Source: Acetatifactor muris
Lineage (GTDB): Bacteria; Bacillota; Clostridia; Lachnospirales; Lachnospiraceae
DNA: 64,000 nt
Assembly (NCBI RefSeq): GCF_024623325.1
Contig: NZ_JANJZD010000001.1
Span: forward strand, 310,001 to 374,000
Direction: 5' to 3'
Shown: in pieces, positions 35,551 to 44,447 of the stretch
How the letters are laid out: every line of letters begins with the position of its first letter
Position numbering within the stretch: position 1 is the stretch's first letter
Notes under the pieces: generated by a model
What the model saw: the letters and a program-made list of their open reading frames with translations, nothing else
Told to the model about the DNA's origin: nothing
The model's database searches: none
Position numbers and translations under genes: made by a program

Positions 35551-35703
35551 ATGGATCAGAAGATATATAAGGTAATGAAGGGAGCGGGGGCAACCAATAT
35601 CGCGCTTGGGGTGATTACGCTTATCACGGGCATGGTAACGGGAATTCTGCTGATTATCGCAGGGGCGAAGCTGACTGCGGGAAAGTCAAGAATCTTATTT
35701 TGA
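35551..35703 (+). CDS. Small membrane protein
   Basis: A 50-residue ORF with an AGGAAGGGAG site ahead of the ATG. A single long hydrophobic region (about residues 15-40) is flanked by basic residues. It lies 51 bases after pyrE and 27 bases before the next membrane protein. No family recognised. Confidence 0.6.
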   Translation: MDQKIYKVMKGAGATNIALGVITLITGMVTGILLIIAGAKLTAGKSRILF

Positions 35704-35730
35704 GCGAGGAGCAGTTGGAGGGCATTTCCT

Positions 35731-36081
35731 GTGGGAAGTGCCCCTTTTAGAATATATATGAAAAAAAGAAAAGGATATGTCTTTACAGACAAAAAGAATT
35801 CAAACCGGGCCGTGATGGCCACGATCCTGGGCGTTATCAGCCTGGTCTCTCTGGGAGTGGTAGTGTTTTTCTCCTATCGAAGCGGAGGGGAGGCGAAGGC
35901 GGGATATGGGGTGACGGCTCTGCTGGCCGCCGTCTATTCTCTGACAGGACTTGTGCTGGGGTTCATAACCGTACAGGATAAAAATTATTTCAGGCTGTTC
36001 CCGGTGCTGGGACTGGTGCTGAACGGAGCAGCGCTGGCCGGGATCGGACTGATCTTATATTTGGGAGGAAATCTGGGATGA
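35731..36081 (+). CDS. Small membrane protein, DUF6142-like
   Basis: A 116-residue protein with three transmembrane helices after a basic N-terminal stretch (KKRKGYVFTDKKNS). I used the GTG at 35731 because GGAGGG is well placed for it; the ATG at 35758 would start at MKKRKG, as family members often do, but has no good ribosome site. It overlaps the start of the M29 gene by four bases. The DUF6142 assignment is tentative. Confidence 0.6.
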   Translation: MGSAPFRIYMKKRKGYVFTDKKNSNRAVMATILGVISLVSLGVVVFFSYRSGGEAKAGYGVTALLAAVYSLTGLVLGFITVQDKNYFRLFPVLGLVLNGAALAGIGLILYLGGNLG

Positions 36082-38153
36082 ATGACAGAGAAGTGCTGAA
36101 GGAACGATATGAGCTGGTGATGAACAGAGTCAGGATGATTTTCCAGGAAAAGTTCAGTGACAATACTCTGAAAGCGTATTTTGATTTTTGCGCAGAATTT
36201 CTGCTGATGATTGACGACACGGCTGCTTTTCTGGCGGAGGACGGTCTGCGGAAGGCGGACCTGGAGGAACTGGAGCGCAGGAATCATGCGCTGTATGCCG
36301 ATATTTTGCCGGAGCATTATGAGGAGAGCTACGGCAATCCGGCAGCTGCTGTCCGGAAACTGGGGGCGGACAGAGGAAGCCTGCTGTCTGCTCTGTATGC
36401 GGAGCTGCGCAGTCTCATAGGTTTTGTCTATGAGGGAAGGACAGAGGAGCTTGTCATCCGTATGGAGCTGTTTGTGGAGGTGTATGCAGCCTTTGCCTGT
36501 GCGGAGGAATGCGGGGACGCGCTGCCTTCCGGGAATGATATCCGGGATATTTTTTACTGGTTCGCCTGTGATTATGCGGAGATGGCTGCCAGGCGCAGAA
36601 CCCGGGAGCAATTGTGCCCGGAAGCGTGCTTTGCACTGCCGCTGATTATGGAAAGTGATCTGAGGGATATCCGCTATCTGTATGGATATGGCGAATATGT
36701 GGGTGAAAATGAGAGAGAGACGGCGGCTTTCCTGGCCGGGCTCCCCGAGGAAACCATTGCGGCCATGGCCGATACTTACACCGAAGGATACCGAATTGGA
36801 TTTGAGATCACAGGCAGAGATCTGAGTAAAAAGAAGGCAGTGGCATTGTATTATCGGCTGGGATTTGAAAGGATGATGCGCCGGGCTGTGGAAAATTTTG
36901 CCGGGATGGGTTTAGAGCCGGTGGCTTTCCGTTCTGCTTACAGTGTACTGGACTTCAGGGGAGCCAGCAGGGGCAGAAGCGGCTTCTGCGGCGGGATACC
37001 CAATATGCAGTATGACTATGACCACAAGGATGACAGGGCAGTCTTTTTTGACAGAAACTATGTGAATCGCAGGCTGGAAGCCGGCAGAGCGGCTTATGAG
37101 GAGAACAGAAAAGCGGCGGCGGAGTATGCGGGGCCGGCAGTGGTGGAGACCTTTGGAGAAAAGGATTTTCATCCGATAACCAAAAAGGAGGCATTTCAGC
37201 TTTCCGGGGAACAGAACCGCCTGTGGGTGGAATATCGCGCCAAAGCAGGTCAGCTGCAGCGGGAGTATATTCCGGAGGAGGAGACAAGCTTTACCATAAT
37301 TGCATTTCCGGTACCGGAAATCGGACCTGTATTCAAGGAGCTGTTTCATGAAATTATCCGGATTAACACACTGGATTATATGCTGTACCGAAATGTGCAG
37401 CAGACTTTGATCGATGCGCTGGATACGGCGGACTATTGTGAAGTCAGAGGGATGAACGGCAATCGGACGGACTTGAAGATTAATCTGTACAAACTGTCCG
37501 ATCCGGCCAGAGAGACGATTTTCGAGAACTGTGTGGCGGATGTGAATATACCGGTGGGAGAAGTATTTACCTCTCCTGTGCTGAAAGGCACCAACGGAGT
37601 CCTGCACGTGAGCCGGGTTTACCTGAGAGGGCTGGAGTACAGGAATCTGGCGATTACTTTTGAGGATGGCATGATCAGAGACTATTCCTGTGACAATTTT
37701 TCATCGAAGGAAGAGAACCGCCGGTTTATTCAGGAGAATATTCTGGCCCGCCATGACACTCTTCCCATGGGGGAATTCGCCATCGGTACCAACACGGCGG
37801 CGTATGTGGCGGCCAGACGTCTGGGCGTGGAGGGGAAGCTTCCCATACTGATCGCAGAGAAAATGGGCCCTCATTTCGCGGTGGGGGATACCTGCTATTC
37901 ACATGCCGAGGAGGTAAGGGTATACAATCCGGACGGAAAGGAAATTGTGGCAAAGGCCAATGAAGTGTCGGCGCTCCGGGACAGCAGGCCCATGGAGGCA
38001 TATTATAACTGCCACATGGACATCACCATTCCCTACGATGAACTGGGAGAACTGACTGCGGTGAGAAAAGACGGCACCCGTATCCCATTGATCAGAGAGG
38101 GAAGATTTGTCCTGCCGGGCTGTGAAGAACTGAATAATGCTTTCAAGAGTTGA
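36078..38153 (+). CDS. M29-family aminopeptidase with long N-terminal extension
   Basis: A 691-residue protein. The C-terminal ~380 residues match M29 (AmpS/thermophilic) metal-aminopeptidases: metal-ligand segments include the Glu of VGEVFTSP, the Glu of GEFAIGTN, His and Tyr in GPHFAVGDTCY, and His/Asp in CHMDITI. M29 enzymes are usually ~400-415 residues; the first ~310 residues here are a helical extension I do not recognise, perhaps a regulatory or substrate-gating domain. Translation is coupled to the upstream membrane protein. Confidence 0.82.
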   Translation: MNDREVLKERYELVMNRVRMIFQEKFSDNTLKAYFDFCAEFLLMIDDTAAFLAEDGLRKADLEELERRNHALYADILPEHYEESYGNPAAAVRKLGADRGSLLSALYAELRSLIGFVYEGRTEELVIRMELFVEVYAAFACAEECGDALPSGNDIRDIFYWFACDYAEMAARRRTREQLCPEACFALPLIMESDLRDIRYLYGYGEYVGENERETAAFLAGLPEETIAAMADTYTEGYRIGFEITGRDLSKKKAVALYYRLGFERMMRRAVENFAGMGLEPVAFRSAYSVLDFRGASRGRSGFCGGIPNMQYDYDHKDDRAVFFDRNYVNRRLEAGRAAYEENRKAAAEYAGPAVVETFGEKDFHPITKKEAFQLSGEQNRLWVEYRAKAGQLQREYIPEEETSFTIIAFPVPEIGPVFKELFHEIIRINTLDYMLYRNVQQTLIDALDTADYCEVRGMNGNRTDLKINLYKLSDPARETIFENCVADVNIPVGEVFTSPVLKGTNGVLHVSRVYLRGLEYRNLAITFEDGMIRDYSCDNFSSKEENRRFIQENILARHDTLPMGEFAIGTNTAAYVAARRLGVEGKLPILIAEKMGPHFAVGDTCYSHAEEVRVYNPDGKEIVAKANEVSALRDSRPMEAYYNCHMDITIPYDELGELTAVRKDGTRIPLIREGRFVLPGCEELNNAFKS

Positions 38154-38171
38154 AAAAGTGGTTGCATAGAA

Positions 38172-38208
38172 GCGCGTATTCTAGTAAACTGGAAAGAGAA
38201 TACTGCGC
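38172..38208 (+). promoter_or_regulatory. Hairpin upstream of purE
   Basis: GCGCGTATTCT (38172-38182) pairs with AGAATAC-T-GCGC (38197-38208), one bulge. It lies 19 bases after the M29 stop and 67 before purE, without a T-run. A weak promoter candidate (TTGCAT 38162-38167, TAAACT 38185-38190) overlaps it. It may separate the two operons or control the pur genes. Confidence 0.5.
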
Positions 38209-38274
38209 GGGGAGACGGAACAGGAACCGTTTTGAAACGGCGTTTCAGGACGGAACGAAGATCAGGAGGAACAC

Positions 38275-38820
38275 ATGGCAGATATGAATAAGAGTGAGAA
38301 GAATATGCCGCAGGTGGGCATTGTGATGGGAAGTGATTCTGATATGCCCGTTATGGCCAGGGCGGCGGATGTTCTGGAAGAACTGGGAATTCCCTGTGAG
38401 ATGGCAATCATCAGTGCGCACAGGGAACCGGATGTATTTTTTTCCTATGCGAAGAGTGCGGAGGAAAAGGGATTTAAGGTCATCATTGCAGGGGCGGGAA
38501 TGGCAGCCCATCTGCCGGGTATGTGTGCGGCAATTTTTCCCATGCCGGTAATTGGGATTCCCATGCATACTTCATCTCTGGGGGGCCGGGATTCCCTGTA
38601 TTCCATCGTGCAGATGCCCTCGGGAATTCCGGTGGCGACAGTGGCCATTAACGGCGGAGCCAACGCAGGTCTTCTGGCAGCCAGAATTCTGGCGACTTCG
38701 GATCCTGAATTGCTGAAGAGGCTGAAGGAATACAGTGTGAAAATGAAAGAGCAGGTGGAGGCGAAGGATGCCCGGCTGCAGACGGAAGGATACAGGGCTT
38801 ATCTGGAAGGAATGAAGTGA
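38275..38820 (+). CDS. purE: N5-carboxyaminoimidazole ribonucleotide mutase
   Basis: A 181-residue class I PurE that converts N5-CAIR to CAIR in purine synthesis. Signature GIVMGSDSDMPVM and the active-site SAHREPD are visible; GGAGMAAHLPG-like core (AGAGMAAHLPG) follows. It opens the purE-purM-purN-purD run on the plus strand. No purK partner is next to it. AGGAGG precedes the ATG. Confidence 0.95.
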   Translation: MADMNKSEKNMPQVGIVMGSDSDMPVMARAADVLEELGIPCEMAIISAHREPDVFFSYAKSAEEKGFKVIIAGAGMAAHLPGMCAAIFPMPVIGIPMHTSSLGGRDSLYSIVQMPSGIPVATVAINGGANAGLLAARILATSDPELLKRLKEYSVKMKEQVEAKDARLQTEGYRAYLEGMK

Positions 38821-38880
38821 CAGCCTGAACGCAGATGGCAGTGTTGTGGAATGAAAATGAGAAAGGCATGGGAGAAAGGC

Positions 38881-39906
38881 ATGGATTACAGGAAAGCTGG
38901 AGTGGATATTGAGGCCGGTTATCAGTCGGTGGAATTGATGAAAGAATATGTAAAGGGGACTGCAAGGCCTGAAGTGCTGGGCGGAATCGGCGGCTTTTCG
39001 GGAGCGTTCTCCGCGGCGGCGCTAAAGGGGATGGAGAATCCGGTTCTGCTGTCGGGAACGGACGGTGTGGGTACGAAGCTGAAGCTGGCGTTTTTGATGG
39101 ACAGGCATGACACCATCGGAATTGACTGCGTGGCCATGTGTGTGAACGATGTGGCCTGCGCCGGCGGAGAACCGCTGTTTTTCCTGGATTATATTGCATG
39201 CGGCAAGAATTATCCGGAGAAAATTGCGGAGATTGTAAAAGGTGTGGCAGAGGGCTGCAGGCAGGCCGGTGCGGCTCTGGTAGGCGGCGAGACTGCGGAG
39301 CATCCGGGTCTGATGCCGGAGGAGGAATACGATCTGGCAGGATTTGCAGTAGGCATTGCGGATGAGAAGGATCTGATTACGGGTGCGGATATCCGGGAAG
39401 GGGATGTCCTGGTGGGCATTGCTTCTTCCGGGGTACATTCCAACGGATTTTCCCTGGTGCGCAGTGTGTTTGAGATGACCAGGGAAAGCCTGGATACTTA
39501 CTATGACGAACTGAAGGGGACATTGGGCGAGACGCTGCTGACGCCCACCAGGATCTATGTGAAGGCATTGAAGGCAGTGAAGGAAGCAGGGATTACTGTC
39601 AAGGGTGCAAGCCATATCACCGGAGGCGGTTTTTATGAGAATATTCCCCGGATGCTTCCGGAAGGTGTCCGTGCCGTGGTGGAGAAGGGAAGCTTTCCTG
39701 TGCCTGCCATTTTCCGCCTGCTGCAGGAGAAGGGGAACATTGAAGAAAAAGTGATGTATAACACATATAACTGCGGACTTGGCATGGTGCTGGCTGTGGA
39801 TGCCGCAGATGCGGAGAGGACCATGGAGGCTGTCAGAGCCGCAGGGGAAGTTCCCTACCTGGTGGGACATTGTACAGCCGGGGAAAAAGGAGTGGACATA
39901 TGCTGA
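38881..39906 (+). CDS. purM: Phosphoribosylformylglycinamidine cyclo-ligase (AIR synthase)
   Basis: A 341-residue enzyme that closes the imidazole ring of FGAM to AIR using ATP. Markers are SGTDGVGTKLKL, GGETAEHPGLM and SSGVHSNGFSL. The ATG at 38881 gives MDYRKAGVD, the normal PurM start, and GGGAGAAAGG stands in front; an in-frame ATG at 38851 is less likely. Its stop overlaps the purN start by 7 bases. Confidence 0.95.
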   Translation: MDYRKAGVDIEAGYQSVELMKEYVKGTARPEVLGGIGGFSGAFSAAALKGMENPVLLSGTDGVGTKLKLAFLMDRHDTIGIDCVAMCVNDVACAGGEPLFFLDYIACGKNYPEKIAEIVKGVAEGCRQAGAALVGGETAEHPGLMPEEEYDLAGFAVGIADEKDLITGADIREGDVLVGIASSGVHSNGFSLVRSVFEMTRESLDTYYDELKGTLGETLLTPTRIYVKALKAVKEAGITVKGASHITGGGFYENIPRMLPEGVRAVVEKGSFPVPAIFRLLQEKGNIEEKVMYNTYNCGLGMVLAVDAADAERTMEAVRAAGEVPYLVGHCTAGEKGVDIC

Positions 39907-40544
39907 AAATCGTAGTGTGTGTGTCCGGCGGCGGCACCAATCTGCAGGCAATTCTGGATGCGGTGGACGAAGGAAAAGTCACCAATACGCAGGTAATTGC
40001 CGTCATCAGCAACAATGCCGGGGCGGGAGCACTGGACAGAGCCAGAGCACGGAAGATTCCCGGAATTGTCATGTCGCCGAAAAAATATGCCGACAGAGAG
40101 GCCTACAATCAGGCCTTTACCGGGAGAATGCAGGAACTGGCGCCGGATCTGGTGGTGCTGGCAGGCTTCCTGGTGAGGATTCCGCCCCAGATGGTATCTG
40201 CATTCAGCGGCAGAATTGTGAATATTCACCCGTCCCTGATTCCCTCTTTCTGCGGAGTGGGCTATTACGGACTGAAAGTACATGAGAAGGTGCTGGAACG
40301 GGGGGTAAAAATCACAGGAGCCACGGTGCATTTTGTGAATGAAGGGATGGACGAGGGGCCGATTATATCCCAGAAGGCGGTACCCGTGGAGGAGAATGAC
40401 ACGCCCGAGATTCTGCAGCGCAGGGTGATGGAACAGGCGGAGTGGATTCTGCTCCCGAAAGCCATTGACGATATAGCGAATGGAAGACTTCGACTGGAGG
40501 ACGGCAGGGTATATTCCGCGTCATATTTTGAGGAGATGAGGTGA
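39900..40544 (+). CDS. purN: Phosphoribosylglycinamide formyltransferase
   Basis: A 214-residue enzyme that transfers formyl from 10-formyl-THF to GAR. Key segments are VSGGGTNLQAI, the catalytic NIHPSLIP and the GATVHFVNEGMDEGPII stretch with the catalytic Asp. Start at 39900 follows GGAG and overlaps purM; an upstream in-frame ATG at 39870 lies deep in purM and is rejected. Confidence 0.95.
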   Translation: MLKIVVCVSGGGTNLQAILDAVDEGKVTNTQVIAVISNNAGAGALDRARARKIPGIVMSPKKYADREAYNQAFTGRMQELAPDLVVLAGFLVRIPPQMVSAFSGRIVNIHPSLIPSFCGVGYYGLKVHEKVLERGVKITGATVHFVNEGMDEGPIISQKAVPVEENDTPEILQRRVMEQAEWILLPKAIDDIANGRLRLEDGRVYSASYFEEMR

Positions 40545-40548
40545 GGGC

Positions 40549-41826
40549 ATGAAAGTGTTAATCATTGGCGGAGGCGGGCGGGAGCACGCCATCGCGGTCA
40601 GTATGCGCAGGAGCGGGAGAGTAGACGAGCTTTACTGTGTGCCGGGGAATGCGGGAATTGCGCAGATTGCTCAGTGTGAGCCTTCCATCGGCGTGATGGA
40701 ATTTGACAGAATAGTAGCCTATGCGAAGGAAAAAAAGGTGGATCTGGTGTTTGTAGCGCCGGATGACCCTCTGGCAGGGGGATTGACGGATGTGCTGGAG
40801 GCGGAAGGCTTCCGGGTGTTCGGCCCCAGCAGGAGGGCGGCTGTGCTGGAGGGCAGTAAGGCATTTTCCAAAGACCTGATGAAAAAGTATCACATTCCCA
40901 CGGCTGCCTACGAAGTGTTCCATGATGCGGATGCGGCGCTTGCCTGGCTGGAGAACGCTCCCATGCCAATCGTGCTGAAGGCGGACGGTCTGGCGCTGGG
41001 AAAAGGAGTGCTGATTTGTAATACACTGGAAGAAGCCAGAGCCGGTGTCCGGGAAATCATGCAGGAGAAGCATTTCGGAGATGCGGGCAATGTGCTGGTG
41101 GCGGAAGAATTCCTGACCGGACGCGAGGTATCAGTGCTTGCGTTTGTAGATGGGAAGACGGTGAAGCCCATGACTTCCGCGCAGGATCATAAACGGGCCG
41201 GCGACGGAGATACGGGACCCAACACAGGCGGTATGGGCTGCTTTTCTCCCAGTCCTTTTTATACAGAGGAAATTGACGCATATTGCAGAGAGCACATTTA
41301 CCAGCCCACAGTGGATGCCATGGCGGCAGAAGGAAGAATGTTCAAAGGGGTGATTTTCTTTGGGCTGATGCTGACGGCGGAAGGGCCGAAGGTACTGGAG
41401 TATAATGCCAGATTCGGCGATCCGGAGACGCAGGTGGTGCTCTGCAGAATGAAGAATGATATTATGGATGTGGTGGATGCCTGTATCGACGGTACTCTGG
41501 ATAAAATTGAGCTGCAGTTTGAGGATATGGCGGCGGTCTGTGTGGTGCTTGCCTCCGAGGGATATCCTGTTTCTTACGAGAAGGGTTTTGAAATTACAGG
41601 ACTGCAGGAATTTGAGGGAAAAGACAATTACTATTGCTTCCATGCGGGAAGCCGGTTCGACGACCAGGGACATATTGTGACCAGCGGAGGTCGTGTGCTG
41701 GGGGTGACTGCCAGGGGAAGTACCCTGAAGGAAGCCCGTGGGAAGGCATATGAGGCCACGGGATGGGTAACTTTTGCCAATAAATATATGCGGCATGACA
41801 TTGGAAAAGCAATAGACGAAGTATAG
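40549..41826 (+). CDS. purD: Phosphoribosylamine-glycine ligase (GAR synthetase)
   Basis: A 425-residue ATP-grasp enzyme joining phosphoribosylamine and glycine. The N-terminal IGGGGREHAIA, the APDDPLAGGL segment, the ATP-grasp PIVLKADGLALGKGV and the metal-binding YNARFGDPETQV are all visible. It follows purN by four bases with GAGGGC ahead of the ATG. Confidence 0.96.
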   Translation: MKVLIIGGGGREHAIAVSMRRSGRVDELYCVPGNAGIAQIAQCEPSIGVMEFDRIVAYAKEKKVDLVFVAPDDPLAGGLTDVLEAEGFRVFGPSRRAAVLEGSKAFSKDLMKKYHIPTAAYEVFHDADAALAWLENAPMPIVLKADGLALGKGVLICNTLEEARAGVREIMQEKHFGDAGNVLVAEEFLTGREVSVLAFVDGKTVKPMTSAQDHKRAGDGDTGPNTGGMGCFSPSPFYTEEIDAYCREHIYQPTVDAMAAEGRMFKGVIFFGLMLTAEGPKVLEYNARFGDPETQVVLCRMKNDIMDVVDACIDGTLDKIELQFEDMAAVCVVLASEGYPVSYEKGFEITGLQEFEGKDNYYCFHAGSRFDDQGHIVTSGGRVLGVTARGSTLKEARGKAYEATGWVTFANKYMRHDIGKAIDEV

Positions 41827-41867
41827 AAAAGCATATAAAACAGACCCGATGGATGGAGGTGCGGAGT

Positions 41868-42320
41868 GTGGGTAATTTAGGCGCGTTGGATATGTACAAT
41901 ATTCCCCGTGTATGTAAGGAATGCGGCGGTGTAATGGTGTTTAAAGGAGTGGGTGAGTACCGGTGCGAGGACTGCGGCGCGGTGGACTATGATGATTATG
42001 GGAAGGTGAGAGGCTATATTGAGGAACATAAGGGCGCCACTGCGGCACAGATTGAAAATGCGGTGGGGGTGTCTCAGCGTACAGTCCGGCGTCTGCTGAA
42101 GGACGGCAGGCTGGAGATAGCGGAAGGCTCCAATGTATATCTGCGCTGTGAATTGTGCGGGAAAGAAATTCGTTCGGGACAGTACTGCCCGGAGTGTGAG
42201 ATTAAGGTGCATCGTAATCTGGAAGCAAAGCAGAGAGAACTGATGAATAAGAATGCACGTGGATTTGGATTTGAACAGAAGGGCGAAGAAGGGCAGAAGC
42301 GATTCAGGCGTGAAGAGTAA
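41868..42320 (+). CDS. Zinc-ribbon/HTH protein (YvyF-like)
   Basis: A 150-residue protein with two zinc-ribbon pairs flanking a helix-turn-helix: CKECG and CEDCG (residues ~15-40), HTH with AAQIENAVGVSQRTVRRLLKDG in the middle, then CELCG and CPEC (residues ~94-110) and a charged Lys/Arg/Glu tail. The layout is like YvyF-type flagellar-operon proteins, but no flagellar genes are near. GGAGGTG stands six bases before the GTG at 41868, which I prefer over the ATG at 41853 that overlaps that site. Confidence 0.7.
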   Translation: MGNLGALDMYNIPRVCKECGGVMVFKGVGEYRCEDCGAVDYDDYGKVRGYIEEHKGATAAQIENAVGVSQRTVRRLLKDGRLEIAEGSNVYLRCELCGKEIRSGQYCPECEIKVHRNLEAKQRELMNKNARGFGFEQKGEEGQKRFRREE

Positions 42321-42362
42321 CAGGGGAAGAAATCCTGTAATTAAGGAAAGGTACGGTATTTT

Positions 42363-43922
42363 ATGAGAGAGACAAAAGAGTGGAGAGGGCGGCTCCTGAG
42401 AGGAATGTTTGCGCTGATGGTGACAATGTGTATATTCAGTGCGGGCTTTCTGATGATGGGGATGACCAGCCAGGCTGAGACTCAGATAAAGGTAACCTCG
42501 CCCAAGGGGGCTAAGATACGACAGGAGGCCAGCACTTCCAGCACGCAGGTGGGAGGTGTGGAGAACGGAAAAGTACTGACTGTTCTGAACCAGGTACAGG
42601 GTTCAGACGGATTTACCTGGTATCAGGTACAGGTAAATGACACAAATGGGTATATTCGCTCCGATCTGGTGGAAGTCTCAGAAGGAGGGGGAGGAGACAC
42701 GCCTCCTGCCGGCGAAGGAGAAGGCGGAGCCGCTGCACCTGCGGAGGTGATGGCGGTAAATCCCGTGAGCGCCACGGTTTCCGGTGATGGAAGTATGATC
42801 CGTGATCAGGCTTCTTCAGAAGGGCAGATTCTGGCCCAGGATATTCCAAAGGAGACGGCCCTGACAGTCACAGGGCAGGCAACGGCAGCCGACGGAAAAG
42901 TGTGGTATCAGGTGAGCGTTATTTTCGGAGAGACGCAGGTGGACGGGTTTATCCGTTCCGATTTTGTAGCACTGTCCGGAGATCTGACACCTCTGACAGA
43001 GGAACCGCCGGTACCGGAAGAGCCTGTGGACCCTGAACCGGAAGCGCCGGACGAATCGGCGCCCTATGAGGTCAGGCTGCAGGACGGTGAGTGGCTGCTG
43101 GTTGTAAAAGAAGCAGGTGAAGATGAATATCCTCAAGTTGGAGGATACCCTATTAATGAGCTTTTTTCCAGCTCCAAAAACAATGCGGAACTGGTTGAAA
43201 AGAGTGAAAAGACCGTAAAAAATCAGAAGATTATCATTATCGTACTGGTGTTTTTGCTGGTGGCCGCTGCGGCCGGCATTGCATTTCTGGTATTTAAGAT
43301 CAGAGACATGATGGATTCCGCATATTATAATGAGGTGGAAAACGAGACGCTGAGGAAGAGAAATGCTGCCAATGGCAGAGGCGATCAGAAGCTCATGCAC
43401 TCGGTGGGAACGGACAGACAGCCGGCGAGACCTGCGGGAGCGAGACCGGCAGGAGCCGGACAGAGCCCCAGAGGGGCGGGCGCTTCTCAGGGCCAGAGAA
43501 CCGGCACCACATCCCAGGGCCAGAGGCCGGCAGGTGCTTCTCAGAGCCAGAGAGGAGTGGGAGCCGGACAGAGCCCCAGAGGGACGGCGGCAGCTCAGGG
43601 TCAGAGACCTGCGGGAAGCGGCCAGGGCCAGAGAGCAGCAGGAACCGGTCAGAATCAGAGACCTGTTGCGGGAAGCGGTCAGAGGAGCGCGGGCACGGGT
43701 CAGAGTCAGAGACCTGTGGGGACAGCTGCGCCGAGACCTGTGGGCACTTCTCAGGGTCGCACAGCGGCGGGACAGAGCCCCAGAGGGGGAGGCGCTCCTC
43801 AGAGACCCGCGGGGAACGGGAGACCTCAGCAATCTGCTCAGAGGGTTCAGCCGAAGAATTTCCTGGAAGAGGATGATGAATTCGAATTTGAATTTCTGAA
43901 CTACGATGGGGATGAAGAATAA
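42363..43922 (+). CDS. Membrane SH3-domain protein with repetitive Gln/Arg/Gly tail
   Basis: A 519-residue protein. A signal-like hydrophobic N-terminus (residues ~13-35) leads to two bacterial SH3 (SH3_3) domains (~38-105 and ~135-205), each with the IR and VW/TWYQV core typical of cell-wall-binding SH3b. A Pro/Glu linker follows, then a TM helix (~288-310), and a long disordered tail (~345-495) of GQSQRP/GQSPRG-like repeats ending in an acidic patch. Predicted topology: SH3 domains outside, repetitive tail inside. A wall-sensing or anchoring role is possible. Function is unknown. Confidence 0.78.
   Translation: MRETKEWRGRLLRGMFALMVTMCIFSAGFLMMGMTSQAETQIKVTSPKGAKIRQEASTSSTQVGGVENGKVLTVLNQVQGSDGFTWYQVQVNDTNGYIRSDLVEVSEGGGGDTPPAGEGEGGAAAPAEVMAVNPVSATVSGDGSMIRDQASSEGQILAQDIPKETALTVTGQATAADGKVWYQVSVIFGETQVDGFIRSDFVALSGDLTPLTEEPPVPEEPVDPEPEAPDESAPYEVRLQDGEWLLVVKEAGEDEYPQVGGYPINELFSSSKNNAELVEKSEKTVKNQKIIIIVLVFLLVAAAAGIAFLVFKIRDMMDSAYYNEVENETLRKRNAANGRGDQKLMHSVGTDRQPARPAGARPAGAGQSPRGAGASQGQRTGTTSQGQRPAGASQSQRGVGAGQSPRGTAAAQGQRPAGSGQGQRAAGTGQNQRPVAGSGQRSAGTGQSQRPVGTAAPRPVGTSQGRTAAGQSPRGGGAPQRPAGNGRPQQSAQRVQPKNFLEEDDEFEFEFLNYDGDEE
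43434..43820 (+). repeat. Degenerate coding repeats (Gly-Gln-Ser/Gly-Gln-Arg units)
   Basis: Inside the SH3 protein gene, units built around CAG-(A/G)GC-CAG-AGA recur about every 9-14 codons, encoding G-Q-x-Q/P-R-x-x-G blocks. They are imperfect at the DNA level, but the shared words could let copy number change by slippage or recombination. Confidence 0.75.
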
Positions 43923-43937
43923 GAGGGAACAGGACGA

Positions 43938-43966
43938 CAGGGAATATTCCGGGGGAATACTCCCTG
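43938..43966 (+). promoter_or_regulatory. Intergenic hairpin between SH3 and GntR genes
   Basis: CAGGGAATATTCC (43938-43950) faces GGAATACTCCCTG (43954-43966), an inverted repeat with one mismatch. No T-run follows, so it could be an inefficient terminator, a processing site or the operator of the downstream GntR regulator. Confidence 0.55.
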
Positions 43967-44004
43967 TTGTAGTTCGTCGGTCTGTCTGAGAAAGGAAGAT
44001 TTTC

Positions 44005-44373
44005 ATGATTATCGAGATTGATTTTAACAGTGATGAAGCATTGTATCTTCAGCTGTGTAACCAGATTATCATGGGCATAGCGGCCTCGCGGTTCCACGAG
44101 GGGGATTCCCTTCCCAGTGTACGTCAGCTGGCGGATTCCATCGGCATTAATATGCATACAGTGAATAAAGCCTATACCGTGCTGCGTCAGGAAGGATATG
44201 TGAAGGTTGACAGAAGAAAAGGTGCGGTGATTGCCCTGGATATCGACCGGATGCGGACACTGGAGGAATTGAAAAAGGAACTGCAGGTCATTCTGGCGAA
44301 GGGCAGCTGTAAAAACATTTCCAAAGAAGAAATTTATGAGTTGATTGAAGAGATTTACGAAGAGTATGAATAA
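44005..44373 (+). CDS. GntR-family regulator, YtrA type
   Basis: A 122-residue protein: a GntR winged helix (YLQLCNQIIMGIAASRFHEGD, then LPSVRQLADSIGINMHTVNKAY) followed by a short ~45-residue effector-less tail, the hallmark of the YtrA subfamily, which often controls ABC transporters or envelope-stress genes. AAAGGAAG precedes the ATG. It is 74 bases upstream of clpC, but whether it controls clpC is unknown; no ctsR is present. Confidence 0.88.
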   Translation: MIIEIDFNSDEALYLQLCNQIIMGIAASRFHEGDSLPSVRQLADSIGINMHTVNKAYTVLRQEGYVKVDRRKGAVIALDIDRMRTLEELKKELQVILAKGSCKNISKEEIYELIEEIYEEYE

Positions 44374-44447
44374 AGCAGGAATGACAGGTTATTTTCACAT
44401 GTGAGTGAATGCTGCTCATGTGAAGCGGCAGATTGAGAGGAAAAGAT

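Noticed and set aside
38154-38274. Purine riboswitch before purE
   Set aside because: The conserved three-way-junction bases of the guanine/adenine aptamer are not present; only a plain hairpin is seen.
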